Positions 1 through 33,392 of a DNA stretch of 64,000 nt are shown here, piece after piece (the stretch's first letter is position 1; every line of letters begins with the position of its first letter). Origin of the DNA: Cristatella mucedo (lineage: Eukaryota > Bryozoa > Phylactolaemata > Cristatellidae); NCBI GenBank assembly GCA_009760855.2, contig WPIO01000023.1, forward strand, positions 3,912,501 to 3,976,500, given 5' to 3'. A program made the translations under genes and the position numbers. The notes beneath the pieces were generated by a model. The model was not told the DNA's origin. It did no database searches and saw only the letters and a list, made by a program, of their open reading frames with translations.

Positions 1-2441
1 TATTCATAAAGGACGACTCGAGGAGGCTGAAACTGGGGAATTTTCAGCTAAGTATGAAGGAGCCAAGCCACGTGGGCCTATTTTTTCAGCGTAAGAACTT
101 TACTCTGTATTCGTTGGTCAACCGGAAGTCATTGAAGCTCTTGCTACTGTACCAATGCTTAAAAGTAAACTTTTGCCGTTATGTAACTTTCACCCCCGAA
201 GCCGAATCTCGGTTGAGTCAACACGGTCGTGTAAAGGTTTGGAGCCCGAGAGAGTAGGCCAGAAAACAAAAAATAAATACCTGCCGAATAATTGGTCAGT
301 AGAGGTCAGCTAGAGCAGTAGAGTGCACGCAATCTTGACTGCAGTCAAGTAAACTGCCGTTTTCTTGATTAGCATGCACTTCCAGAGAAAAGCATTTTAA
401 TACAAAGCCATTGTAATACCTATAGCCATAGAAGCATAGCAGTGGCATGTCAAGGTATGAGCAGCATAGGAAGTAATATGTTTGACAGGTGGAACTGAGA
501 AAGCATGAATTGCCACGTGTTCCGATCTCTCTGATGACCTCAGCTTCGGAAGCGGTTTGCTGCTGCATTGTGAAATGTAAGCATGCCAAAGCAGTTATTA
601 GATAATGGCAAGTACTTGATATTATAAGCGGTTCCTCAATTATAATGGTTGGGAACCGGATATGTCACAATGTATGTTGAGACGGGAGAAATAGTACAAT
701 TCAAGACGTGGTTAGTCAGTTGGCACGCTGGTTTGGAAAAGTAGTTATAAAGGGGCTCGTCCCGACCAAAGTCTGACCGAGGTCGTGGGCTTGAGCCCCG
801 TGGCAGATGTGAAGCACCTGAATAGAGATTCAGAAACTCTTAGGGTGCCATTCAAATGAATTGTTGTAGTTGTACTTTAGGCTTAGAACTAGTCAGTTGT
901 ATCTAGGGCTTCGGAATCAACTTTACTCAAAGAGGCATATGGGTTGTTGCGGCACAAGCGGTTCGCTCTGAAAGTGTGTAAGAATATCGCTCCTTCCAAA
1001 TGCGACGGATTACTTTGGCTATTGCATCCTTTATTGCAAGTGCTCTGTTGTCATTTGAATTGCTGCTTTCTTGACGTTACTGACGAACGCTAAAAACATC
1101 GTGGCTGTAAAAATTGTTTGTCGTCGTTTGCCATACACTCCTCGACAATGCTAGCTGCCATTTCATCCCCTTTTCACAAGCAGCTGCATTTGAAAAGAAA
1201 TAAACAGTAGCCTACGACAGCTCGTGGCTAGATATCGGAAGCTGGTCACGAAAGACAAGAAGTAAAAAAAAACAATGAGTCAGTGTCTGCAACCTGTGCG
1301 GCGATGCACGTGAGGCTCGACCGGCCTCTCCCGCGCCTTTACGAAGCGGTCCATCGTAGAGGCACTCGAGGAGGGGGGATTGCAAGTCGCCTAGCTGTAA
1401 CGCACCCTTAAGAAACTGTGTAGACGACGCTTCCGAAAGGTCAGGTGACGCCATCCGAGGCGGCCGAGCAGTGGCACAGCCTCAGGTATCTAGACTCGAG
1501 GTCATCCGTAGAAATCTGCTTGAAAGCAAGCGCTTCGACGGGCCAATCGGTACCGTGACTGAGCAGGAGCCCGCGGAGCCTTCGTCGGTTTCGGGGTGAG
1601 GCGATAACTCGATGGATACGCACGGATGCCCATCACCTGACAATAGTCTTGCACAGTGTGTGAGTGAAACGTACATGCAGGCTTTTTACTTCCCATTGTT
1701 AGGGTAATCCTTTTTAGTATTGAAGAGTTTTCAGAATAACAAGGTCACCATTACTGAACGAAGCTGTCATACATAATTCGCAAATGATTAGCACTTATAA
1801 GGATAAAGCTCGGGAAAGCGTGACATTTCACTCACCACCGGGTTTCGCGGTTAGGAGCAAGACTGTCCACGAAGGAATTTCGCTTCAACCTCTACGCGTA
1901 CCATATCGCTCTTTATAATTAAATCGTTTGTAGGTTTATGACCTAAACGGTATTGATGAAGGCCAGCTGGCCACACGCTGAAAAGATTCCTGGCACGACC
2001 GTGGCTACGCGGGTCTTGCTCACTATCTGTTCACACTGTGTGCCAGCCCGGATCTTCCCTCATCTGTCCAAATCTGGGCTACTCTAGGTGTAACGATGCT
2101 TCTCGGGCGACCACTTATATTATTCATAGGTCACACACACAATCGGCAGCGGAAGCGCTCGATAATGGGAGGGTGGAACACAGTCAGAGGAAATGACAAC
2201 GTGGCCACTAGCTTCTGAGCCTCTGGATCAACTTTGATGACACAAAGATTTTAAATTTACCTGGCTCAAATCGTTCTCCTGAACAAGCTTTTAAGCCCTA
2301 CGTCATCAGAGTTACCGATCTACTGCTGCGGCCAGCCGATCGGTTTCCGCCTGCTGCGGATATCCGCTACCGGCTAACCGGCTAACCGGCTTCGCTTGCC
2401 GAGTCCTCAACGTGGACTTCCCGTTTAGCCGGCTTCTCATC
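1..2441. other. Region upstream of MLEC
   Basis: Apart from the SINE-1 at 722-872 I recognise no gene. The last few hundred bases are richer in CpG and probably hold the MLEC promoter and leader, but I see no clear TATA box. The frames at 1212-1696 overlap each other in GC-rich sequence and look like shadows. Confidence 0.4.
722..872 (+). mobile_element. SINE-1 (tRNA-derived), upstream of MLEC
   Basis: A tRNA-like head with GGGGCTCGTCCCGACCAAAG and the B-box-like GAGGTCGTGGGCTTGAGCCC, then TGTGAAGCACCTGAATAGAG and the LINE-A-like tail. The A-box side is diverged. Confidence 0.8.
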
Positions 2442-12774
<10,333 letters not shown>

Positions 12775-13310
12775 CGTTTCTATATTCGGAGTAACTATTC
12801 ATGGCCCATTCAGTGAGGTATACCGCATAGAGTTCCGTCTTGGATGGTGTTCGGCATGTACATCTGCCGGTCATATGCAAGGCTGGATGCTTTTCAAAGC
12901 TAGCCCCTGGAAGTTTTTGAAACTGTTTGACCGAGTGTTAGTAACTATGACTTTTTTTCATCCGAAACGACTTTACTGTGTCGACTTTCGGCAATGCCGT
13001 TTATTGTTTTTATTTGCCACTCTTTTATGTATCAGGTGACGGTATGTGTATGTATATATATCTGCAATACTGGCTCCTATACATTTTGATTTTTTGATTG
13101 TCTATGTGTAGCTGGGGAATTTGAATTAGTAGTTGGAAGATTTTAGTAGTTGGTGCACCACCAGCTAATCGTTTCAAGATTGCAGAAATGTATGCTCGAG
13201 GCATATCAACCGAGCCAATTTTTCACAAGCATGTATTTGCTGTATGCTTAGTGTTAGTGGATTTGATATATTGTGGCAACTTAATATTCGATGGTCAGAG
13301 GCTATTTAGT

Positions 13311-13466
13311 GCCAGGATAGCCCAGAAGATAAGGTGCTAGCTCTTCACGACGGAGGTCGTGACCTATAATCCTGCAGTGGGCGATCCTTTATTGCCAAGT
13401 ACAAGCCGTGGTGATAGCCGTTAAGGCTCTTCTGCCGCTGTACAAATGAGGCTGCTAAATCAGTTA
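13311..13466 (+). mobile_element. SINE-2 downstream of MLEC
   Basis: GCCAGGATAGCCCAGAAGAT, GGAGGTCGTGACCTATAATC (a decayed B-box), GGTGATAGCCGTTAAGGCTC, CGCTGTACAAATGAGGCTGC. Confidence 0.8.
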
Positions 13467-16400
13467 ATATCATGAGTTGCGATCGATCGCCTTCCTACGT
13501 TTTCAGATAGTTCATTTACAAATTACTTCCAAGAGAACTGTTCAGTAGCCTCGGCCCCGGCTGTTAAATCAGGTAATATGTTTTTATATCTTGGGCCAAG
13601 TTTTCCAAACACCACTATGATTCCAATTTACACTCTCGCGTGCAAAGTGATGCTAAAGTATCAGCACAGTGGATGGTACCGTAGTAATATACTTGACTAC
13701 CCTGGAAAGTTCCGAGTGTTGGCTTTTATGCCCGGCTATCCAGCTCATAAACTTGGTAACCCACCAGAAATTTGAGAGGCTGCCCTAAGACTTCCGACGA
13801 TCGACAGCTGGCCGTTAGCCGCACGAGCGGCCTTTTAACTTCTAGGGCGTTTTCTGGCCTTCGCCAACTGTGGAACAGCTGTGTAGCTTGCGAGACTGAG
13901 AGCTCAAACATGCCGCATCAATGGGAGGGGGTGCTTCCGAGGGGAAACTGTTCGGCAACACGGCTGCGGCGCCCGACCGGTCGTCATGCTACCCAGCATG
14001 CATTTAGCCTCAGCTTCAGTTCCGCGAGTCTCGTCTCAACCGCAGGACAACCAGCTCGACGAGTGCCACCGCGGTTCTGCTGTCGCCGAGATGTCGGAAG
14101 TTGGCTGCCAATCTACAGCGGGTGATACCAAACAAATGCAGTCGAATACTTTTCGGTGTTGCCTATAACCAGATTGCGAAGTTTTAGTTGTAGTGACTAA
14201 GTCGCGGGCTAGGAAGTACTGAGCTGCTTCCCCTTCGAATTGTCTAGCCTTGACTGTCACCACGACGCCACGAAGCGGTTTCGTCTATCACGAGCTCGTC
14301 ACTGCGTCTCAGCTCGCGACGTTTTGCCACGGGCCGCTGAACCAATTGGGCTCTGCTGTCGAGTCTGGCAGAACCTCAAGGGGCTCTAGACGGCGGAAAT
14401 TAAAGCTCTATCGATGAATCTACATCTGTCTGTCTCATCCAGCATTTCGCGAAGTGTTCCAGCAGCGGTCGCTCCAAGGCAACTCGCCTTGACGACTCCG
14501 TCTAGCGTATGCACATCTTTGTCGGTGGTAAGCACTGTTATCCGATTCTCCGGCTGACAGTTGCGGCGGCTCCACGCGATGGAGCGAACTACATGCTGCC
14601 CTCAGGATCCGACGAGCTTAAGACAAACATTATGTACAGGGCTGAATATCCGGCCGTCTCTAGTACTAACTGAAGGGTCTGAAATGGTTAGCTCACGAAT
14701 TCCGACGGTATTCCTTGCCTCGACAAGCTCTGCAGACGCGAGCTGCAGTGCTAACAATTGCATTTTGAAGCACCCATTTGTGTTCTGCTCGCTGTCGACG
14801 GGTTCAGATATTCAAAATCTCGAAATTCCGGCTGTGTAATCAAAGGCTGCCACTGTAAAGCTTAAGACGCTAGCTGCATTGTCGCACCGCTGATGGTGCA
14901 GCCATTTTCTGGAATGTGCTGCTGCAGGTTCAATTTCCGACTAGTTGGGAAATTCTGGAGCAGGTTACGTCAGTGGGTGCAAGGCAATCACTAGGTCTTG
15001 AGTCGTTGTATTCGAGATCAACCGTTGTCATATACATTTGGCGCATCCCGCTAGTGTAGCGATATATTTATTCCTTGGTATAGCGTATCGACTCGTTTGG
15101 AGTACCGAGAGCAAACAACCGTATGGGACGACTCATTTTAAATTCCCGCGACAATTTTATGCCCGCCATCGCGGAATCGTATCGCTTTATGAAAATTTAT
15201 ATCGTTATTGCGACTCTATTAACGCATAAATAGCTCAGAATCTTAACACACACAAATATTCATTCTTGGTCCGTCTAGAATGAGCGAGTCTTCTGCTGCA
15301 TCACATTAATCGAAATGTTATGTAACCGAAGGGGCATTGATATGGATTGGAGTTTCACCCGTGTGCTAAGAATACTTTATAAGGAGTTTTTATGCTAATT
15401 CACACAATTTGGACTATAATTTATAGAGCTAGAAGGAGATTTATTTCCTTTAGGGCGAAATATGAATGTTACGCATTCATCGTTTTGGTATGGTCATTCC
15501 TAATCCGGGTCCTCTTGGATTTTGTCCGAGAAAGATCATTCAGCTTTGCGGCGCTGTCCGAAGCACCGAAGATAGGATAGACTTCACCAAAATTTTATAC
15601 GTCAAAATATTAAGGCTGTTGTTTGGGAGCTGTCGACGGTGGCGCAGCCCTTGTAAGTCGCTCGAAGCACCAAACAGCGAGTGAGAGCTGTAAGTCCGCT
15701 CTCATGTTTAGAAGGCGAATTCGCGGCAAACTCGGCGGTGCCGACCGTCTAGCATCGGGCGGCCGACTGTTTAGCTTTTGTCGGCCTGGATCCGCTGAAA
15801 AACTCAAGTAAGCGCGAGCCGATGGTTGATATTTCCGTACTGATTTCGGTTTAAAAGGAGAACTCTCGTTTGACTAGCCTTCGTGGAGGTTTTTTACCTG
15901 ACGGAACAATTGACCCGGCCGACCCGACCGAGGTACGGCGTGTTAGCCTCTAGACGGCGGAGTCTCGTTCGCTGTGGCTGCCGCCTCTCTCCCGCCGCAG
16001 GCAGCGTGGCTGTGCGTTTCTTTCTTGCTGCTGGCCGGGCTCGGAGGTGCATCCGAGAGCGCCAAACACGTGTGGCTATTCTAGTTGGCACGCTGGCGAG
16101 ATTTTTAAATGAAGCTAAAAGGTTAACAAGGCCGAGTCAGCAGGACCTGGCGAGTGCTAACGAAGTATCGCTCGGCGCTATTACCACTCCGTTTTACAAG
16201 GTAATCAAAACTCGCCGCCCATGCCGGTGCTATCTGAAGGAAGAGGGCTTGCTGCCTAGAGGCTGGCAGCGAAATCCAGCTTTTAATCTTCTATAATAAG
16301 TCTCTTGAGTAGCGAGGTATGGAATTTCGTTCCGAGCCATTTCGAAGTTACCGTCCTTTAAGGGAGCGTGACCAGCGTGTTCGTGCTGACTAGTGATAAT

Positions 16401-17344
16401 GCTGAGCTGACCTTGCCCGATCATGGATCGATCGTGCTGGTTTCAGCTGACTGGTGTGTTGGATGCGTTTCGCGCTCCCCCCGAAAGATTCCAACCTAGG
16501 AAGTCCATATTTTTCCGGAAAACGAGCTCCTTTTTACCCCACCTGTGATCGAAGAAAAGTAATTGCCATTTGTTGTTTGTCACGGAGTAGACTAGAAAGC
16601 AATTTTCCAGGTGTGCCGTAGGACTTATGTAGACATTATAAAACGTCGTCGCTGTGCATAGCTGACTTCTTAATAATCACACTGCTTATGTCAACACAAG
16701 ATTTCTCAGCAGAAAATCCAGAGCTCGTTAGTTGGACGCGAAATATTTTGCATATTCAAGCATGCGATTTCCCACTTCAAAGCCATCCTGCTTGCTTAGC
16801 AGCTGCACATTGCCATCAAATGCTCCTTTGATGAAATTTTAAAGATCACTTCTGATGCTGCTTCCACTTTTTGCTAGATGAGATGATTGTGCCCCACTTA
16901 TCGTTAGAGTTACCGACTGTAGCAGCTTCTGCACATGAGGCATTGCCTGATACTTCATAGGGATCTGAACCTTTATGTTGCCCAGGCTGACCAATCATAG
17001 ATGCTCTCTTTCTCGGCACCTGTGGGTGGTCAGCAGTATTCTCAGAGTGAAACCAGAGCGTAGCCAGTATTTCGATAATGGGGTTGACTATTGTAAGAGG
17101 GCTGAGTGTTGGCCTTGCTCGAACCAGCCAATCCTGGCAGGCCAAACCCCTTTTGCAAAGCTTAAACTGCATCCCGGGAGGCCCCTCAGTTGCTTATGTG
17201 TGAAGCACAGGAAATGTTTGAAGCATAGCATAGAATGAGGACAGTGGAAGAAAGACGAGCTGGAAGTATCTTGGAAGGGCAGCCGGAAAAGAACTGGCAA
17301 GATCGGCATCAAGAGAAGGCTTCGCCGGGCTTGCCTGCACCTGT

Positions 17345-17715
17345 GTAATGTAATATATCTCCGTCTGTAACTCCACAAAGTCATAAAGACTATGTGGTTG
17401 TTACGCAGGAGAGTTTTGTATAGCGCACTCGCAGCCTAAGCGGCTTTCGGTACGCATTCGGTAGCCAACAGAACTTCGTCACATGCAACAAAGAGAAAGT
17501 GGGAAGCATAGCAGAGTCTAGAGAGCAGTTGAGATAGTGAGTAGCAAGGAAGTAGCAGCTCAGGGCTGCTGAAAAGGATGAGCTATAGTCGGCAGCAAGA
17601 GAGTAGTTGTTGTTGCCTAAGAATTGTGGGAGCGAGTTCCACAGCCTAGGACCTGCAGAGCTAAAGCTTCTGTCGCCAAAGGTCTTTAAGCGGAGGAATG
17701 GAACAGCTAATTTAT
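17345..17715 (-). mobile_element. Second LINE family (LINE-B), 3-prime fragment
   Basis: The - strand reads from an ORF2 C-terminus (a GPRLWNSLPQ-like stretch at about 17625-17650) into a 3-prime UTR with GAAAGCCGCTTAGGCTGCGA, GTGCGCTATACAAAACTCTC and a GTAAT-type tail at about 17347. The tail differs from that of LINE-A, so this is a separate family. Confidence 0.7.
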
Positions 17716-17772
17716 TGTGTGAGCATCATTGTGTGTCTCGTGTCGGCGGGCTTGTGTTTTCGTGCGTGCATA

Positions 17773-17912
17773 AATAAAATTCATTTATATAGCACCCTAA
17801 GGGAACTCAATCTCTATTCAGGCGCTTCACATATGCCATTCGCCTCGAGCTCACGACCTCGGCAAGACCTTGGTCGGGGCGAGCACCTTAACCACTGGGT
17901 CAAACACATGCT
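17773..17912 (-). mobile_element. SINE-1
   Basis: The - strand reads the tRNA-like head from CCCAGTGGTTAAGGTGCTCG, through the B-box region and TGAATAGAGATTGAGTTCCC, to CACTATATAAATGAATTTTA. Near full length. Confidence 0.85.
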
Positions 17913-18084
17913 TGGGCTTGTGAGTGAACATGTCGAATGTGGCCGTCTGCTGGGATTGGGGTTCGACGACTTACCGTAATTCAATTTAATAATGCAAAAA
18001 CTCACCAGGAATCGGTCGGGCGAAGCTCAAATTTCGAGTTGATATTGTAGTACAAGTCTTTTATAATGTAGCCACTCAATTTCG

Positions 18085-18883
18085 TGCAATTGAACTCTTG
18101 CGGTGCAAATGGGCTCCAAAGACGGTGGCCGCTACAGCAATCCACAGCAGTCCCCCAGAATGCACCACAAATCCAAAGGAAATTGGCTGCACGAAGCTCT
18201 TATTTCGATTACATATCAAATATTTTTCAAGTGTACTCACACAATTTCCCACCATTGTGCACGAGTTCTCGTTCAATCCACTGCAATCGACTGCAGTGCC
18301 CCTAGCAGTGGATTGCTGTATTGGCTGGGTCGCTGCATTCGGTTGCAGTGGATTGCACGAGAACACGCGCAATGGTGGAAATTTTTTGTGAATACACTTG
18401 AAAGAAAAAATAGTTTAATTAAATATGCAATCCAAATTTGAGCTTTATGCTCAGCTAATTTCCTTGGATTTGTGGTGCGTTCCAGTAGATTGCTGTAATG
18501 GCCAGTGTCTTTAGAGCCCAGTGGATTGCACGAGGACGTGCCGTGCGCAATGCTGAACATATTTGTGAGTATACTTGAAAAAAAATAGATAGTTTAGTTA
18601 ATTATACAATCCAACCTGGAGCTTCGAGCAGCCAATTTCCTTCGGATTTGTGGTGCACTCCAGTGGATTGTTGTAGTGGCCAGTCTCTTTAGAGCCCAGT
18701 GGATTGCATAGGAATGTGCAAAATAGTGGGAAATTAAAAAAAAATATAGTTAAGTATGCAATCCAAATTGGAGCTTTGCACTCAAATCAATTTTCTTTGG
18801 ATTTGTGAATTTCAGTGGATTGCGGTGGAATTATTTCAGTGGATTGCGGTAGATTGCTGTAGTGGCCAGTATATTCATAGCCC
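18085..18883. repeat. Inverted plus tandem repeat array upstream of SGF29
   Basis: Three direct units of about 175 bp lie at 18346-18518, 18519-18696 and 18697-18883. Each starts CAGTGGATTGCA, continues with a T/A-rich stretch, ATGCAATCCAA and TTGGATTTGTGG, and ends GGCCAGT..TAGAGCC. A fourth unit at about 18085-18290 is inverted and faces them across a spacer that itself holds CAGTGGATTGC. No coding capacity. The array ends about 350 bases before the SGF29 start codon. Confidence 0.8.
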
Positions 18884-19228
18884 GGTCGCACTAGAATGCA
18901 CGAGTGTAGCAGCATCAAATTTGGTGGTTACATTATATCGAAGGTGTGCTAAAATATTAATTCAAAACTTCGGCTGCCAATTTCCGGCTTTCGGTGGAGG
19001 TTTGCGGGTAAGCCGTCGAACCCTCTGCTGGCTGCCCTTACCCATGCCCACGTCTCTCGAGTTGACCCACGCTAGAAGCTGGCATGGGGATCTGCGCATC
19101 GGCGTCTGTTCGGGCGAGGATATTCACCGGTTTATCCGATTATACCGATTCATCCCAGCGGCAGCAGTGCGCGCTCACATGCAGCTGTAGCTCAATATCT
19201 GTTTGCATTCGTCTGCCGTGTAGGCACC

Positions 19229-29868
<10,640 letters not shown>

Positions 29869-30175
29869 CCTGGCTGAACTGGAACTGGATTAGACGTGCT
29901 GAGCCAGCAGGCGCAGCTAGTAATAGAGAGCTTATACTGGACTATCTATTTCTTTAGATTTCTGGGACCATTGGACCATCCTGCTAAAATACAGGTCCTG
30001 ATCTGATGTGGGTGCACTGTGAGAGCTGCATGTCAGAATTATTTATTAGCATCGCTTATAATATATTTGTGGTTGCTGTACTAGTGGGCCTTTTTATCCT
30101 GTTTTTATTGTCGATGTAAGTTTTATCTTGCCATGGTAGCATTGCAAGCACATGCTTATACTAACTCGGTACATC

Positions 30176-30181
30176 AATAAA
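30176..30181 (+). terminator. Probable SGF29 polyadenylation signal
   Basis: AATAAA about 310 bases after the SGF29 stop, followed by a T/G-rich stretch. I saw no earlier canonical signal. Confidence 0.6.
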
Positions 30182-31890
30182 TCGCCCTTTGTTGTTCTTT
30201 GTTGCTAGCATGGATTTGCAAAGGTGCGACTTTTGGTAAATATATAGCTGTTTTAGTTTTGGAAATTATTTTTTCCTTTTTCAAGTGATCTACCATCCTG
30301 GAAGGATGTGACGAATTGAACCTAACCTCTGAGCTAATTGGTTAAGGTTATTCAGATATTTTTGAAAGTATGCCGGCCCAGACTAAAGGCGATTCAGTTG
30401 TGCAATTTAGGAATCGAGTACTACATAGTATGAATCCAGCTGTTTCATCAAGCATTGACGTGATAACACGTCTATGGTCGCTGATATCGCGATCAGAGAA
30501 AATAGATCGAATGCCTCTTGTCAGAATAGAGATTGTCACCGACAAAGAAGCTGTATTGTGCAGCTGTGAAGCAAAGCTTCGATGTTGTAAAAGGAGATAC
30601 CCCACTAGCAGATTAGTGCACTTTTTCAAGTGCCGGTAGCTCCACTTACGTATATACCTGATAGACTAACAGGATTAAATCGACAACTAACCGATGGAGC
30701 TATATTATATCTCTAGCCAGGGAATTTATGTAGGCCGGTGTTCTGCGTTAGTAGATTTATGCAGTTATTCTTGCTGCCATCTGTTTTTGCTTAGCACGCA
30801 AAAAGAAAATACTGCATGCAGATATTTAGCTAATAATCAGGAACTGTTAGCTATTTCTTTAGCATAGTTGGATTGTAATTGTTATCAAGTGGGCTAAATT
30901 TGTGGATTATTGCAGAACACATACCCTGGATATACCACAAGCATACGCAACTCGAAACAATTATGTAGGAACAGCATGAATTGCTTATGATCACATGCAG
31001 TTTTTATCTTCTAGCTGAGCTACCATGTTTCCAAATTATTGTATAGTCAGCCCGAATCTTCGCATGCGTCGTATCTTATGTATTTAATCTAGATATAACT
31101 AAAACGTTGCTGTACATACATCGACACACGACGTAGTCACGTCAGCCGACCAGAACCCAAGCGTGAATCAGCCCTAAAACCAACAGATAGAAAAACAGCC
31201 CAGATTTAGCTGTAGATAGAAAAGTCATGCACAGCGTAAGAATGTGATTAATTTCAGGAAGAGCTAGAGACGGCTGTCGGTTAGTACTCAACAACTGCGA
31301 TAAAAGCAGGCAGGATTTCCGGTTGCAGCAACGAATGGAGCATCATAACTTTATTTCTCAGATGTGCACGCCTGTTACTAGGTCGCCTTGCACGATGGCG
31401 TCCGGCATGCCTGCCATTTCGAATTATAGCAGTGATCTTTCCAAAACTAAGTTTCACCAAATAAAACTTTCCCTGTCATCCCTTATCCGATTGTGTGAAT
31501 ATGTGCAATGCAGGCTTGTACCTGCAGATTTGTGTACCACGAGGGCTTCCTGTTTCTACAGTAGCCGCAGGGAAGGCCTAATTTTTTCTGAATTGGCTAC
31601 CTATACAGTATCTCGTTTACGTGTTGAATTGTAAAAAGCCTCCAACAGCCTTTTCGCCCCCACGATTCTCATCTCAACAAGCGGCTACATTTTCCAATTT
31701 CATCCTGTAAAAGTGCCGAAACAACACACGATTGTGCTATAATATAGAATAGTTTTAATAACAGCGGACACATAGTTAATCAGCGAGTTCGTATCAGTCA
31801 TGGACCTGGGAGGCACACACGTGTACAATTAGTTGCAAGTTCTATGCGGGTACGGCATCTCAAAGCTCTTGAGTCCCAAAAGATAAATAT

Positions 31891-32024
31891 TTATTCATTT
31901 ATATAGCGCCCTAAGAGACCTCGATCTCTATTCAGGCGCTTCACATATGCTTCGGGGCTCGAGCCCACGACCACAGCCAGACCTTGGTCGGGGCGAGCAC
32001 CTTATCCGCTGGACCAAGATACAC
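31891..32024 (-). mobile_element. SINE-1
   Basis: ATTCATTTATATAGCGCCCT, TTCAGGCGCTTCACATATGC, GGCTCGAGCCCACGACC and GGTCGGGGCGAGCACCTTA in order. Lies between SGF29 and RPLP2. Confidence 0.85.
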
Positions 32025-32574
32025 TTCCCTAGGCACGGACTGAGCTAAACGCAGCCTCACCAACCGCCTTCATTCACATACGAATTCTATGGGCTCACAC
32101 ATGTCTTAGATCAGCATATCAACGTATGTTGCATTTTTCTTCCTCCGATGACACTCGGTAGCAATTGCTAGTACGAATCTCTAGGACGTCGATACGGTCC
32201 AACTCGACACCGCACATTATACTAGCTTCCACAAATGGGCGGCATCTGAGGGCCAAGGAGTAGCGAAGGAACTGCGTAGGCTGCAAACTTTCATTGTCAG
32301 TGGATTCAAGATGAAATTTTTTGCGATATTAATGCCAGTCCAGCGAACCTGATAAACCGGCACCCGCGTAACCAGCTAAGGACCGAACTTGAACAACTGG
32401 TTAACCTGTCGTACGCTTACAGTTAGCAAATGCGCACAAAAAGCAATTAATCACATAATAATAATTTTTAAATTTTATTAAAGATATATCAATGATAAAA
32501 AGGTCGCCTGTGACCGTGCCTGATTCTCTCCGGAAACGCTCTCAGGCGCCGTGATTCGCTGACTCCAGCCTGCG

Positions 32575-32822
32575 GTTCTTCCGGTCCTTCTCGCCATATT
32601 CCTCGGAGAGCGTGCACATCGTTTCGCGTCGCACCGACTTAAAAGTAACTAGCCCTGCGTTCTGCGTGCAGGCGGGTCTCTAGGCGCATTGGCTTTGGTT
32701 GATGCTATGCTTGGTGTGGTGTGTGTTTATTTACTGATGCCCGTAATAACGAGCGGGCTGAGTAATCATCTGCTGGTTAGCCGCCGGCTTCGTGTACCGT
32801 ACGGCAAGCTCTTGTTTTTAGC
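32575..32822 (+). promoter_or_regulatory. Probable RPLP2 promoter, 5-prime UTR and UTR-intron acceptor
   Basis: A pyrimidine-rich tract at about 32578-32593 resembles the TOP start of ribosomal protein mRNAs. The T-rich CTTGTTTTTAG ends at 32821, immediately before the base preceding ATG, and looks like a 3-prime splice site. A non-coding first exon and an intron in the leader are therefore likely. The donor is not assigned. Confidence 0.4.
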
Positions 32823-33364
32823 ATGCGTTACGTGGCCGCATACCTCCTAGCCGTCCTGGGTGGACAGGAGAAACCTTCCGCGAAGGATATTAAGAAGATT
32901 CTCGAAAGCGTCGGTGTTGAAGCGGAGCAGGCTAACATCGATAAAGTTGTGAAGGAACTGAGTGGCAAGTCGGTATCCGAAGTTATAAGCCAAGGTAAGA
33001 CGGCACGGCGCCGTATGATAGCGTGGAAAGGCGGTATTGGATCTCAATGATGCTTATTACCATCTTTCGGCTGAAAGTGTGATGCAAGCTATTTTAACTG
33101 AGGGATTAGCTAGTTTACTTGGGTGCCCGTACGTGCGCGCGGGACACGCCAGCCTATATTGGCACTTGAATTGCAGGACTGTCCAAGCTGGCTTCCGTGC
33201 CTTCTGGCGGCGGTGCGCCAGCAGCGGCTGCCGCTCCGGCGGCAGGAAAGGGCGGTGCCGCAGCGGCTGCTGCTCCTGCAGCGGCTGCACCGGCGAAGAA
33301 AGAAGAAAAGAAGGAAGAGTCCGAGGAAGAGGAAGGTGACATGGGATTCGGCCTGTTTGATTAA
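32823..33364 (+). CDS. RPLP2: 60S acidic ribosomal protein P2 (2 coding exons)
   Basis: P2 pairs with P1 on uL10 to form the ribosomal stalk that recruits translational GTPases. Exons are 32823-32994 (ending G|GTAAGA) and 33177-33364, joined inside a Gly codon, for 119 residues (human 115). The start [14 protein letters not shown] and [13 protein letters not shown] are the typical dimerisation domain. After VISQG comes an Ala/Gly/Pro-rich hinge, a charged KKEEKKEE stretch, and the invariant C-terminal [10 protein letters not shown] tail. The hinge is unusually Ala-rich. ATG lies two bases after a TTTTTAG acceptor-like site, so a 5-prime UTR intron is likely. A polyadenylation signal follows 22 bases after the stop. 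Confidence 0.97.
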
Positions 33365-33386
33365 GAGCTGCGTGCCATTCTTCTTT

Positions 33387-33392
33387 AATAAA
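33387..33392 (+). terminator. RPLP2 polyadenylation signal
   Basis: A canonical AATAAA lies 22 bases after the RPLP2 stop codon, consistent with the very short 3-prime UTR usual for ribosomal protein genes. Confidence 0.85.

Larger units (their letters stand above)
12775..18084. other. Intergenic region between MLEC and the SGF29-proximal array
   Basis: SINE-2 at 13311, LINE-B at 17345-17715 and SINE-1 at 17773 are recognisable. The GC-rich part, 13600-16300, has several short frames on both strands, including 14603-14387 (-) and 15883-16296 (+), that I cannot link to any family. They may be remains of an old transposon. Confidence 0.4.
29869..32574. other. Intergenic region between SGF29 and RPLP2
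   Basis: The SGF29 3-prime UTR and a SINE-1 at 31891 are the only recognisable parts. Frames at 30370-30639 and 31323-31634 have no family resemblance. Confidence 0.4.

Noticed and set aside
2412-2441. Start of malectin ten codons further upstream
   Set aside because: The upstream codon at 2412 is GTG. The ATG at 2442 begins the hydrophobic signal peptide directly.
18085-18883. CRISPR array
   Set aside because: Repeats are about 175 bp, one unit is inverted, there are no unique short spacers, and the DNA is clearly animal.
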